NCBI GenBank assembly: GCA_963580285.1
Contig: OY757023.1
Location: 126,264,027-126,328,026, forward strand
Reading direction: 5' to 3'
DNA from: Lucinisca nassula
Lineage: Eukaryota; Mollusca; Bivalvia; Lucinida; Lucinidae
DNA length: 64,000 nt
Shown piece by piece: positions 1 to 10,364 of this stretch (positions within the stretch are counted from its first letter, which is position 1; each line of letters begins with the position of its first letter). The notes beneath the pieces were generated by a model. The model was not told the DNA's origin. It made no database searches and worked only from the letters and a program-made list of their open reading frames with translations. Position numbers and translations under genes: made by a program.

Positions 1-1952
1 TTATAGTGCTGGAGCTAAAAATGCCCCCGCACGGGGGCCCTTTGGTTTTACATGGGCTTATATAGGGAAAATCTTGAAAAATCTTCTTCTCTGAAACCGC
101 AAGGCCCAGGTCTTTGATATTTGGTATGAAGCTTCATCTAGTGGACCCCTACCATGATTGTTCAAATTATAGTGCTGGGGCCAAAAATGCCCCCGCACGG
201 GGGCCCTTTGGTTTTACAAGGGCTTATATAGGGAAAATCTTTAAAACTCTTATTCTCTGAAACTGCAAGGCCCAGGTCTTTGATATTAGGTATGAAGCTT
301 TATCTAGTGAACCCCTACCAAGATTGTTCAAATTATAGTGCTGAAGCTAAAAATGCCCCCGCACGGGGGCCCTTTGGTTTTACATGGGCTTATATAGGGA
401 AAATCTTGAAAAATCTTCTTCTCTGAAACCGTAAGGCCCAGGTCTTTGATATTTGGTATGAAGCTTCATCTAGTGGACCCCTACCAAGATTGTTCAAATT
501 ATAGTGCTGGGGCCAAAAATGCCCCCGCACGGGGGCCCTTTGGTTTTGCATGGGCTTATATGGGGAAAATCTTTAAAAATCTTCTTCTCTGAAACCGCAT
601 GGCCCAGATCTTTGATATTTGGTATGAAGCTTCATCTAGTGGACCCCTACCAAGATTGTTCAAATTATAGTGCTGGAGCAAAAAATGCCCCCGCACGGGG
701 GCCCTTTGGTTTTACATTGGCTTATATAGGGAAAATCTTGAAAAATCTTCTTCTCTGAAACCGCAAGGCCCAGGTCTTTGATATTTGGTATGAAGCTTCA
801 TCTAGTGGACCCATACCAAGATTGTTCAAATTATAGTGCTGGAGCTTAAAATGCCCCCGCACGGGGGCCCTTTGGTTTTACATGGGCTTATATAGGGAAA
901 ATCTTTAAAATTCTTCTTCTCTGAAACCGCAAGGCCCAGGTCTTTGATATTTGGTATGAAGCTTCATCTAGTGGACCCCTACCAAGATTGTTCAAATTAT
1001 AGTGCAGGAGCTAAAAATGCCCCCTGCACGGGGGCTCTTTGGTTTTACATGGGCTTATATAGGGAAAATCTTGAAAAATCTTCTTTTCTGAAACCGCAAG
1101 GCCCAGGTCTTTGATATGTGGTATGAAGCTTCATCTAGTAGACCCCTACCATGATTGTTCAAATTATAGTGCTGGGGCCAAAAATGCCCCCGCACCAGGG
1201 CCCTTTTGTTTTACATAGGCTTATATTGGGAAAATCTTGAAAAATCTTCTTCTCTGAAACTGCAAGGCCCAGGTCTTTGATATTTGGTATGAAGCTTCAT
1301 CTTGTGGACCTCTACCAAGATTGTTCAAATTATAGCCCTGGGGCCAAAAATGCCCCCGCTCCGGGGCCCTTTGGTTTTACATAGACTTATATAGGGAAAA
1401 TCTTGAAAAATCTTCTTCTCTGAAACCACAAGGCTTAGGTCTTCGATATTTGTTATGACGCTTCAGCTAGTGGACCTCTATAAAGATTGTTCAAATTATA
1501 GGCCTGAGACCAAAAATGCCCCCGCCATGTGGCCCTTTGGTTTTACATAGACTTATATAGGGAAAATCTTTAAAAATCATCTTCTCTGAAACACAAGGCT
1601 TAGGTCTTTGATATTTGTTATGAAGCTTCAGCTAGTGGACCTCTACCAAGATTGTTCAAATTATAGCCCTGGGGCCAAAAATGCCCCCGCTCCGGGGCCC
1701 TTTGGTTTTACATAGACTTATATAGGGAAAATCTTGTTTTACATAGACTTCTATATGCAGGGTAAACCTTTAAAATCTTCTTTTCTGAAACCAGAAAGCC
1801 CAGGTCTTTCATATTAGATATGAAGCTTCATCTTGTGGACCTCTACCAAGTTTGTTCAAATTTTAGCCCTGGGGCCAAAATTGACCCTGCCCGGGGCCCA
1901 CTTGTTATGCTTTGGATCAGGTGAGCGAACCAGGGCCCTCTGGGCCCTCTTG
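1..1952 (+). mobile_element. HINE-A1: Helentron-like element with 166-bp tandem array (5' end outside window)
   Basis: About 11 head-to-tail units of 166 bp, each with the block GAAGCTTCATCTAGTGGACC, running off the left edge. The 3' end has an inverted copy of the family 5' end (CAGGTGAGCG), a hairpin of AGGGCCC/GGGCCCT around TCT, and CTCTTG at 1952 followed by T. No protein is encoded; open frames in the array are only the repeat translated. Confidence 0.82.
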
Positions 1953-2464
1953 TTTTTGCATGGTTCTGAATTCACAGTTGGTACATTGTGAGCACAACTC
2001 CACCTACAGTTTTACACTGTTCATTTTGAAATTTTACAGTTTTCTTTATCATGGCCCATGATGGGGTTTCAGATACGTGATACCAATGGTCGTCTGGTTA
2101 ACTTAGTCATTTTTAACAGCACAGATTAAAATGAGGCAAGGGACATAAATTCCCTATGGAATTTGCTTGTTTAACTGGCTGTTATGTCATCGATTAACAA
2201 TAGTGTCATCATTGAACCCTATACATGAATAGTTTATCTGATAATGGCCGACTAAGTGGGACACTGCAGCAATCATTACGATTTACTTACTGGTCCAGTT
2301 TTAGCATATTGAAAGACAAAATTTTATGCATGACTTGTCCGACTGGGCATGGGCATATAGTAAGGACAAAATGCACTTGCTGGTGCGATTTTGGACTTGT
2401 CCCGGTTGGGGAGGAATGGATTTGTCACGTCCTGCTGATACAAGTCGCATTTGTAATTCATATA
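1953..2464. other. Mostly unique DNA with a decayed family-B repeat unit
   Basis: Around 1990-2130 the sequence resembles the family B tandem unit (CAACTCC-ACTTTTACA and TTAGTCATTTTTAA motifs) in decayed form. The remainder to 2464 has no recognisable gene or repeat. Confidence 0.45.
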
Positions 2465-2666
2465 CAGTAAAATTCTGCTACTAAGACAACCAGAAATTAA
2501 GTCTTATTCTGCTTTAAAAAGCTTTTTTAGAAAGTTTCATTTATTCTTTGTGTTTTCTGCATACAGTGTCCCCAGGTCAGAGACCACCTTTGGGACTGTT
2601 CAAAAGTGGTCTTCAAGACCACTTTTGAACAGTTCCAAGAGTGATTTTAACATAGGAATTTTACTG
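2465..2666. mobile_element. MITE T1 (TA-flanked, CAGTAAAATTC termini)
   Basis: Terminal inverted repeats CAGTAAAATTC / GAATTTTACTG flanked by TA on both sides. An internal perfect palindrome (TGTTCAAAAGTGGTCTTC and its complement) lies at about 2598-2637. The layout is Tc1/mariner-like and non-coding. Related copies are at 6401 and 41283. Confidence 0.75.
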
Positions 2667-2713
2667 TATTTTTGTATGGGAGGGCTCGTTTACTTTTGCA
2701 TGCCGCAGTTTTT

Positions 2714-4202
2714 GTCGCACCTGCTTTAGCAGGAAGACATAGGCGTGCAAGTTTCCGTCCGTCCGTCCGTCCGTTCGTCCGTCCGTCCGTTCGTCCGTCC
2801 GTCCGTCCGTCCGTCCGTCAACATTTTACACTGGATGTCTTGTCATCGCAACTCCTCCTACACTTTTAGACCGATCATTTGGAAACTTTGCATGTGCTTT
2901 CGCCATGGTATGAGGATGCGCATGTGGTTTGGACTTAATCTTCAAATCAATTTTTGTCACTTTTTCCATATTGTGAACTTAGTCATTTTTAGGTATGCGA
3001 TACATACCTCTTGTCATCGCAACTCCTCTTACAGTTTCATACCGATTATTTTCAAACTTTGCGTGTGTTTTTGCCATGGTATGAGGATGCGCATGTGGTT
3101 TGGACTTTATCGTCGGATCATTTTTTGTCACTTTTTCCACATTGTGAACTTAGTCATTTTTAACCTTCAATTGATATATGATAGGTACCTCTTGTCATCG
3201 CAACTCCTCATGCAGTTTTATACCGATCATTTTGAAACTTTGCATGTGCTTTTGCCATGGTATGAGGATGTGCATGTGGTTTCGACATAATTTTCAGAAT
3301 ATATTTTTCCACTTTTTGCACATTATGAACTTAGCAATTTTTAAGCTTCATTTGAAATACGATAGGTACCTCTTGTCATCGCAACTCCTCCTACAGTTTT
3401 ATACCGATTATTTTGGAACTTTGTGTGTGATTCTGCCATGGTATGAGAATGCGCATGTGGTTTGGACTTTATCTTCGGATAAATTTTTGTCACTTTTATC
3501 ACATTGTGAACTTAGTCAGTTTTAACCTTCAATTGATATATGATAGGTACCTCTTGTCATCGCAACTCCTCTTGCAGTTTTATACCGATAATTTTGAAAC
3601 TTTGCGTGTTCTTTTGCCATGGTATGAGGATGCGCATGTGGTTTGGACTTTATCGTCGGATCATTTTTTGTCACTTTTTCCACATTGTGAACTTAGTCAT
3701 TTTTAACCTTCAATTGATATATGATAGGTACCTCTTGTCATCGCAACTCCTCTTGCAGTTTTATACTGATCAGTTTGAAACTTTGCATGTGCTTTCGCCA
3801 TGGTATGAGGTTGTGCATGTGGTTTCGACATAATTCTCAGAATTTTTTTTTTCACTTTTTGCACATTGTGAACTTAGCCAATTTTAAGCTTCAGTTGATA
3901 TACAATAGGTACCTCTTGTCATCGCAACTTCTCTTACAGTTTTATATTGATCATTTTAAAACTTTGTGTGTGTTTTTGCTATGGTATGAGGATGTGCATG
4001 TGGTTTGGACTTTATCTTGGGATCAATTTTTATCACTTTTTCCACATTGTGAACTCAGTCTGTTTTTACCTCACATATATAGGCTATGGATTCTTCTCAA
4101 AGCCCTATATTCATTTCTTCTGCCTTAAATAAACTTATATTTTTTGTGTGGGGCAGGTGGGGAGCAGGTGCGACATCAACTTCACCGAAGTTGAATTTCT
4201 GG
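2714..4202 (+). mobile_element. HINE-B1: Helentron-like element with 181-bp tandem array
   Basis: Begins with a hairpin GTCGCACCTGCT...AGCAGG after a T run. A (GTCC)n microsatellite follows at 2756-2818, then about six to seven units of 181 bp, with GGTACCTCTTGTCATCGC at 3184, 3365, 3546, 3727 and 3908. The 3' part has an inverted copy of the start (GCAGGTGCGACA) and a hairpin CAACTTcaccGAAGTTG. The expected AATTCTTG terminus reads AATTTCTGG, so the end is diverged. It sits just upstream of RER1 exon 1. Confidence 0.75.
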
Positions 4203-4249
4203 TTATATCTTTGCTGCTTGAAATAAATCTGCTTTCTTTGTGATTTCAG

Positions 4250-4326
4250 TCATGGCTGATGCTATGGACGACTCCACCCCATCACAGCCCAGTACTTTAG
4301 TACTCTTCTTCAAAAGAATTGGAGAG
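4250..4326 (+). CDS. RER1: RER1 exon 1 (start codon, residues 1-25)
   Basis: The exon follows a pyrimidine-rich acceptor ending TTTCAG at 4249. ATG is at 4252, and the frame reads MADAMDDSTPSQPSTLVLFF before KRIGE, stopping at a GTAAGT donor at 4327 in phase 0. This is the hydrophilic cytosolic N-terminus, with the FF-R-G motif that precedes the first membrane segment in RER1. The acceptor only two bases upstream of the ATG means transcription starts further upstream, with at least one untranslated exon. HINE-B1 ends only about 47 bases before this exon. The start is well supported because no in-frame upstream extension is possible across the acceptor. Confidence 0.93.
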
Positions 4327-4601
4327 GTAAGTTAACACATAATATGCCAATCACAACAATTGTCATCTGCGTTGTCATCTGCTGGTTCCTTTAAAAGTCA
4401 CTTTTGCAAACGGTGTAGACCGAGATCAGACTGCTCCTCTAGAAGCAGTCTGATCTGCATCCATACTGTTTGCCTGTGTGTAAAAATACTTTTAGAAAGT
4501 TTGCGAGAAGATTCAGCAGATGACATGTAAGCAGACAACATTTTCAGATGTACATAGTTTTTCTCAGCACCTTATAACTTGAGTCAGCTACCCCCCCCCC
4601 C

Positions 4602-5246
4602 TCCCCCACCCCCATCTGGGCTTGGAGAAATAGATTGGGATGCAACTTGCTTCCACAATTCTGATTCCATGAAGAGCTGAAACCAACCGTGTACATTAGC
4701 TAGTGCACATGAGTACTGGTAAACTGCTTAGAAGGTCTAAGCCTGCCCAGGCAAAGTCATGCGAGTCTGACCATCCTTGCATTTAAACCTTATTTGTTTC
4801 ATGGGGCGACACGGATTGAGATGTCATTTCATCTCAATATCTGGTAAAGGTCCCACAAAATTGGAAAGGCCCCCGCCCATCGGGGCTTGAAGAAATAAAT
4901 CGGCTGCATGATGCTTCAACACAGAGCTGAAACCGACTTGACACGAGTACTGGTAAACTGCTTAGAGTATCCAAGCCTGCCCAGGCAAAACGGTGCACGT
5001 CCACCCGTCCATGTTTATCAACCCTATTGGTTTCATTGGGCGGCAGGGCTTGAGATGTCATTTCATCTCAATGTCAGGTAAAAGTCCCACAAAATTTGAA
5101 GCAATGTCTCCAAAATGACCTTTACGGTGTTGACGGGGATGTTAAACCTCAAATCAAACAAAAACAAAATTGGAAGCAACGTCTCCAAGATGACCTAAAT
5201 AGTATTGACAGGGACATTAAACATAAAATCAAACAAACAAAACTTA
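4602..5246 (+). mobile_element. SINE-S: two adjacent copies, second with duplicated 3' end
   Basis: Copy 1 (4602-4864) is diverged. Copy 2 (4865-5246) starts GGCCCCCGCCCATCGGGGCT and contains the palindrome TTGAGATGTCATTTCATCTCAA. It ends CGTTAAACCTCAAATCAAAC with an (AAAC)n tail. Its last ~75 bases (the GTCTCCAA-ATGACC segment) occur twice. The family is a retroposon, as the target duplication at 40146/40461 shows. Confidence 0.7.
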
Positions 5247-5301
5247 AGTCAGGTCATGAGAAACCATGTTTTTACTATTTGCATTTTCTTGTGAAAGAAT
5301 G

Positions 5302-5514
5302 TTAACCCTTATCTTGCTGTTCACGACAACCCCTATCTTTGCAAACAGTGTAGATCCAGATCAGATGGCTTCTGAAGAAGCCATCTGATCAGGATCTACA
5401 CTGTTTGACATTCAGTTTATGAATTTGTAGGAATTAATTAATTCAAGTAATCTGATTGGTTCAAAGTCAGAAATGGGTGTGGCTAAAATGAAAAGTCAGC
5501 AAGAGAAGGGTTAA
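5302..5514 (+). mobile_element. piggyBac-like MITE P1 (TTAA-flanked)
   Basis: TTAACCCTTATCTTGCTG at the left and its complement GCAAGAGAAGGGTTAA at the right. TTAA duplications and CCC/GGG ends match the piggyBac pattern. The core is a palindrome around GATCAGATGGCTTC. About 210 bp, non-coding. Confidence 0.78.
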
Positions 5515-5870
5515 CTGTACTGGTTTACCCATCATCTATAAGCTTTTACAGGAAATGTGGTTAGGTAAAATGACCAGCCAGGCACAACCTTACACATTGT
5601 GTTGACCGAGTCTTTAACCTTTTTGAGCTAACCTGAATAAAGTCCAGGAAGACCAAAGAGCTATTGCACTACCTCCGGCATTGGTGTTGTAGTTGGCATT
5701 CGTGCCCAGAATTTACGTTAAAGTTTTTTAAGAGTTCATATTTTCCAAACCATATAATGGGCTTGGTTCATCAGCAAATTCTTTCCTTTGAGAGTAGACC
5801 CCCCACCCACCCCCACCCACACACTTCTTACAGAGGAACTGAGTGAAACAAACATGTGAGCGATTTCTCT
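5515..5870. other. Intron 1 stretch without recognised feature
   Basis: AT-rich, with a short C-rich CCACCC run near 5800-5822. I recognise no gene or repeat family. A SINE-S tail fragment begins at about 5886. Confidence 0.4.
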
Positions 5871-5885
5871 GAATGTCTTTCTAAA

Positions 5886-6181
5886 AACAAGACAAGATGA
5901 CAACCCACGGGGACATTAAACCTCAAATCAAACACAAAAACAAAAAGATAACAACCCTTAATTTCAATGGCCGCCTCCTGTATTACAGTACCCTGAATTT
6001 CAATGGCCTCCTTCTGTATTACAGAACCCTGAATTTCAATGGCCTCCACCCTGAATTTCAATGGCCTCCTCCTGTATTACAGGACCCTGAATTTCAATGG
6101 TCTCCTGTATATTGACCCTGAATTTCAATGGCCACCACCTGTATTACAGGAGGAGGCCATTGAAATTCAGGGTTGTTATCT
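5886..6181. repeat. SINE-S tail fragment followed by inverted minisatellite with terminal repeats
   Basis: After a SINE-S 3' end (GGGACATTAAACCTCAAATC), a block starts GATAACAACCC at about 5947 and ends GGGTTGTTATC at 6181. Inside are five to six copies of CTGAATTTCAATGGCC-containing units of about 33-36 bp, and one inverted copy at the right end (GGCCATTGAAATTCAGGG). The whole block can fold back on itself. It lies about 90 bases before exon 2. Confidence 0.7.
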
Positions 6182-6271
6182 TTTTGAGAATATAAGATGG
6201 GGGTTTCTTTCTGCACAAAATTGGTTTCATAATTGTAGATTCTGTTGATGTTGTTGTTTTTTTTTTCACAG

Positions 6272-6376
6272 ATTCAGCAAGGGTTATTAGATAAAGCTAC
6301 ACCACATTCAGGGCTACGATGGGTCATAACTACATGCTTATTTCTTCTCTACTTCCTAAGAGTCTATTTTTTACAG
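6272..6376 (+). CDS. RER1: RER1 exon 2 (residues 26-60, first membrane span)
   Basis: A T-rich tract ending CACAG precedes the exon, and the donor GTAAGT follows at 6377. The 35 codons run in phase 0 at both ends. The frame contains LDKATPHSGLRW, a version of the conserved LDK-TP-RW segment of RER1, followed by a strongly hydrophobic first transmembrane stretch ending in YFLQ. It joins exon 1 (IGE) and exon 3 ([10 protein letters not shown]) without a break. A truncated TA-type MITE begins 24 bases after the donor, so intron 2 is invaded almost up to the splice site. Confidence 0.95.
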
Positions 6377-6400
6377 GTAAGTGCTCATTTATTGCAAATA

Positions 6401-6585
6401 CAGTGACCACCTAAATTTAAGACTAAATCTGCTTTAAAAGGGCATACTTTGAAGGCTGCAATTCATTTTACTTTGTGTTTTCTGCCCACATTGTCGGGGA
6501 TCACCTTTGGTACTGTTCAAAAGTGGTCTTAAAGACCACTTTTGAACAGTTTCAATGGTGGTCTTAATGTAGGAAATTGAAAATA
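6401..6585. mobile_element. Truncated T1 MITE 24 bp after exon 2 donor
   Basis: Starts CAGTGACCACC in place of CAGTAAAATTC, then follows the T1 body through the palindrome TTCAAAAGTGGTCTTAAAGA to about 6577. It then breaks into SINE-S-related sequence without the right terminal repeat. Confidence 0.6.
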
Positions 6586-6604
6586 GTGTTGACTGGGCCG
6601 TTAA

Positions 6605-6935
6605 ACTCCAATACCGGCCCACGCCCATCGGGGCTTGAAGAAATATATGAGCTGCATGATTCTTCCATGCAGAGCTGAAACCGACCCGCACACGAGTACT
6701 GGTAAACTGCTTAGAGGATCTAAGCCTGCCCAGGCAAAGCGGTTTGAGTCCGTCCGTCCATGTTTATAAACCTTATTGGTTTCATTGGGTGACAGGGCTT
6801 GAGATGTCATTTCATCTCAATGTCGGCTAAAAGTCCAACAAAATTGAAAGCAATGTCTCCAAAATGACCTTTACAGTGTTGATGTTAAGGAGACGTTAAA
6901 CCTCAAATCAAACAAACAAACTCCAATACAAACGA
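6605..6935 (+). mobile_element. SINE-S copy
   Basis: Near full-length: GGCCCACGCCCATCGGGGCT head, AGAGCTGAAACCGACC, GAGTACTGGTAAACTGCTTA, the TTGAGATGTCATTTCATCTCAA palindrome, and the CGTTAAACCTCAAATCAAAC end with an AAAC-rich tail. Confidence 0.78.
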
Positions 6936-6984
6936 ACAAACTTTTATTTAAATGTTGTGGTGTTTGTGAAGCAGCATAAAATAT

Positions 6985-7436
6985 TGCACCCTGCCAATCA
7001 GGGGTTGGCTAAATAAATTATTGGGCCACTAAGAGCTGAAACTGACTGAACATTGAAGTACTGGTAAAAAGCTTAGAAGAAGCTTAAAAGCTAAGTCTCC
7101 CCAGGAAGACTGGTCGGTTTCTTTTGGCAGTAAGGCTTGAGATGTCATTTCATCTCAATGTTGGTTAAAAGTCCCACAAAAATGGAAGCAGTTTCTCCAA
7201 AATGACCTAATTTGTGTTAACGGGGGACATGAGTGAGTGAGTATTTGTGTTTTATGTCCCACCAACAGCTAAGGTCATATGTAGACGGGACCTCCGTTTA
7301 AAAACTCATTCTGAAAGTCTGGAGAAGCCCGGGATTGATCCTGCGATCCCTGGTTTACAAGGCTTGTAGTGTAACCACTACATCCCGGAGGCTTCTATTT
7401 AACCGGGACATAAAACCTCAACACAAACAAACAAAC
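6985..7436 (+). mobile_element. Diverged SINE-S interrupted by a tRNA-headed SINE
   Basis: The SINE-S body runs 6985-7212 and resumes at about 7399 with GGGACATAAAACCTCA and a CAAACAAACAAAC tail. The interruption is flanked by near-identical TTAACGGGGGACAT and TTAACCGGGACAT, which fits a target-site duplication. Confidence 0.7.
7213..7395 (-). mobile_element. tRNA-headed SINE, nested, minus strand
   Basis: Read on the minus strand it begins GCCTCCGGGATGTAGTGGTT (box A-like TAGTGGTTA) and has box B-like GGATCAATCCC. It continues to a GTTGGTGGGACATAAAACAC end. The tRNA fold is incomplete, so it is a SINE head and not a tRNA gene. Confidence 0.65.
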
Positions 7437-7476
7437 ATAAAAGTTTGAATGGCAAATTTGCTTTACTGTTTCCGCA

Positions 7477-7700
7477 TTAACCCAATTTGTACTGCAAACC
7501 CCAAAACGGGTACCCTGGCAAACCGTGCAGGCCCAGATCAGATGCTGCAAAATGCGGCATTTGATCAGGGCCTGCACTGTTTGTACAGAGTTCAGACATT
7601 TTCCAAATAAAATTTGAAGAAAACACAACCTGACACCCCTAAATTTTGAAAGGGACTCATATATAAGGAGGAAGATTCCATTTGGTACAAAATGGGTTAA
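7477..7700 (+). mobile_element. piggyBac-like MITE P2
   Basis: TTAACCCAATTTGTACTG at left and GGTACAAAATGGGTTAA at right. The core CAGATCAGATGCTGC / GCGGCATTTGATCAGGG is an imperfect palindrome. TTAA-flanked like P1, but with a different body. Confidence 0.75.
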
Positions 7701-7918
7701 TTATGTCAATCATGCACATTTAGTATGACCTATATCTGGTTAGCAAGTCTGTGTAATAGACACACTTCTAAACTCCACTTTATATAGACAAAAATGGGCT
7801 TTACAGGGTTATATTTTATTTTGACTATTTTTGCTCAAAAACATATTGTGTGTACTGGCTAGAGCCACCCCATAAAGCTTGTAAGCAAGGAGTCAAAGGT
7901 TTGAGTCCAGTTCTGGTT

Positions 7919-8709
7919 GCATTTTTATTCGAAGAATGGTGGAAAGGGCATATAGCGTTGCCCCTGTCCGGCCGTGTGTCCGAAACTTAAACGCAGTCAA
8001 TAACTTCCTTATTTCTTGATGGTTTTTAAAATTACTTGGCAGAAATGTGCAAAACCCAGACCGTACCTCCAAGATCAAGGTCATACTTAGAGGTCAAAGG
8101 TAAAAAAATGGGTCTGAAACTTAAAAATGGGTCTGAAACTTAAACGCAGTCAATAACTTACTTCTTTCTGGATTGATTTTGAAAAAACTTTGAAGAAATG
8201 ATAACCATCATGAGACAATGTGTCACGTGCTAACCCAGATCCGTATCTCCAAGGTCAAGGTCATACTTAGAGGTCAAAGGTAAAAAAAAGGGTCCGAAAC
8301 TTAAACGCAGTCAATAACTTACTTATTTCTGGATGGATTTTGAAATTACTTTGAAGAAATGTTAACCATCATGAGACGATGTGTCACGTGCAAACCCAGA
8401 TCCGTACCTCCAAGGTCAAGGTCATACTTAGAGGTCAAAGGTAAAAAAATGGTCTGAAACAAACCCAGTCAATAACTTTCTTATCTCTGGAAGGATTTTG
8501 AAATTACTTTGCAGAAATGTTGGCCATCATGAGACAATCTGCCTCACACAAAACCAAAGTCCTTAACTACAAGGTCAAGGTCATACTTAGAGGTCAAACA
8601 TAAAAAAAGGGTCCAAAACTTAAACACGGTCAATAACTTTCTATGGGTGAATACGAATATAGACATATTTTCAGGCGGAGGCATCCGTGTCCTATGGACG
8701 CGTTTCTAG
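7919..8709 (+). mobile_element. HINE-C1: Helentron-like element ending CTAG
   Basis: The 5' end is diverged (ATTCGAAGAATGGTGGAAAG survives). Four units of about 155-160 bp follow, each with GAAACTTAAACGCAGTCAAT and CAAGGTCAAGGTCATACTTA. The 3' end has the hairpin CGTGTCC-tat-GGACGCG, then TTTCTAG at 8709, followed by T. Its complete relative is C2 at 50481. Confidence 0.75.
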
Positions 8710-8796
8710 TTTCAACTTGATTTCTTAAAGATTTATGTGTTTTAACAAGTTTCCGAAATGTATATTTGAACTAGAAATATGAAAAATATTATAGGG

Positions 8797-8936
8797 ATCA
8801 ACCATGGTTTTTCATGCATTAACATTTGCCGGGTCCCGAGGAAGCTGTTTGAACATGAGGCCGCTAGGCCGAATGTTCAAAATTTATATCTTCTGAGGGA
8901 TCTGGCAAATGTTAATGCAATGAAATAACCATGGAT
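8797..8936. mobile_element. Foldback MITE
   Basis: Inverted arms CCATGGTTTTTCATGCATTA / TAATGCAATGAAATAACCATGG plus ACATTTGCC/GGCAAATGT, about 140 bp in all. The middle is GCCGCTAGGCCG-rich. No coding. Confidence 0.6.
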
Positions 8937-8942
8937 GATCAT

Positions 8943-9325
8943 TGTTCTTGCATAACTTACGATTCTGGCAGCAAATTTTGACGAAAACACCCAAAAGCTC
9001 CATATAAATTCCATATAAGCTTTTCAAATGCGTCAGGCAAACCAAAATGGCGGTCAGTTCAGAATGTTGTTTACAATTACGTCATTCAGTAATCCTCTTG
9101 GCGTCATCACAGAACCCTAAAATGCTACTTTCAGGGCGATAATGCTACCTCGCTCAGCCTAACTTGAACAAGGCAAGGCCCGTCTTTTGATGTCAAAAGA
9201 TCAAAATACATGTTCAGACAAAATCAAAAGTGATTTGAACATGTATTTAGCTGTTTGAGCACAGCTTTCGGTCAATTTGACAGTGGCTTCAAACAGCCAT
9301 GCACGTAGGTATTTATGCAAGAACA
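8943..9325. mobile_element. MITE with TGTTCTTGCATAA inverted ends
   Basis: TGTTCTTGCATAA at 8943 and TTATGCAAGAACA ending at 9325. Internal inverted blocks (TTTGATGTCAAA, GAACATGTAT/ATACATGTTC) suggest further folding. Confidence 0.5.
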
Positions 9326-10091
9326 AACATTTGCATCTGAATTATGATAATTCTGGAGATGGGAGATACACCAGTTTTGCACATGGGTCTGCTATCATAA
9401 TGCTTCTAAAGAAAGGATCATTTTAGATGTGTGCTCAGCAGTGACTTTTATACATTTTCATTACCAACTGGGAACAAAATGTAGGGGAAAAAAAGCCTTG
9501 TTTATTGCTGTCACTATGAAAACACTACTGGACCCTCAAGGATAAACATGTTGTCAGACCCTTCAAGCAAAAACAGCTTGCTAGTAAATCTGATAAAGTA
9601 TGAGCAAATACAAAGGAAAATGTATGTTCAGACATGTTGGCACAGCAAGAAACTCAGATTGGCCCCCTACCCCCACTCCACCCCCTTTAATGGCACAAAT
9701 TATCGGGTTCGGCCTCATTCTTATATGTCCACTCTTTCGATATGTTTTGATGCCTGGGTACCTGTGACCTACTTCCACATCCCAGGGTTTTTTGCTTAAG
9801 AGGGATCGATGGACAAGCCTGTGACCCATGGAGTAAAGTGCTAAAGTTACGTTTAAAAGCTAAAATATCCATAACTTGCTTAGTCTATTCTAATTTTTGC
9901 AAAACAAAGTGAGCGTATATTCTAGCCTACGACTGCGATTTTAGGGACTATCAAACTGGTATGGGAGTACCGGTAGGGGGCCTGCTGTTTGGACGTTGGT
10001 CTCCGCCACATGCCCCTTGCCCCTTGCCCCAGTCTTGTTAGTCAAGGTTCTTCTGATGTTTAATGTACCGGTATATATTTATAAATATGTT
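9326..10091. other. Intron 2 stretch without recognised feature
   Basis: No recognised gene or repeat. Overlapping short open frames on both strands around 9550-9870 have no recognisable domain. Confidence 0.4.
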
Positions 10092-10304
10092 TTAACCCTT
10101 ATCCTGCTGTTCAAGACAACCCCTACCTTTGCAAACAGTGTAGATCCAGATCAGATGGCTTCTCAAGAAGCCATCAGTCCAGGATCTACACTGTTTGTCA
10201 TTCGGTTTGTGAATTTGAACGAAAATACTACATCCTGTAATCTGATTGGCTGATAGTCAGAAATGGGTGTGGCTAATTTAAATATTTAGCAAGATAAGGG
10301 TTAA
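10092..10304 (+). mobile_element. piggyBac-like MITE P1
   Basis: TTAACCCTTATCCTGCTG / GCAAGATAAGGGTTAA ends, with the GATCAGATGGCTTC palindrome core. Same orientation as the copy at 5302. Confidence 0.78.
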
Positions 10305-10364
10305 CTTGTTTGTACCATTAGGTGCGGGAAATTTTATCAACAATGCATACATAATCACATAATT

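Noticed and set aside
2745..4128. Overlapping open frames with RYLLSSQLLLQFYTD-type repeats and an RPSVRPSV start
   Set aside because: They are translations of the 181-bp family B array and the (GTCC)n microsatellite, with no domain and no gene context.
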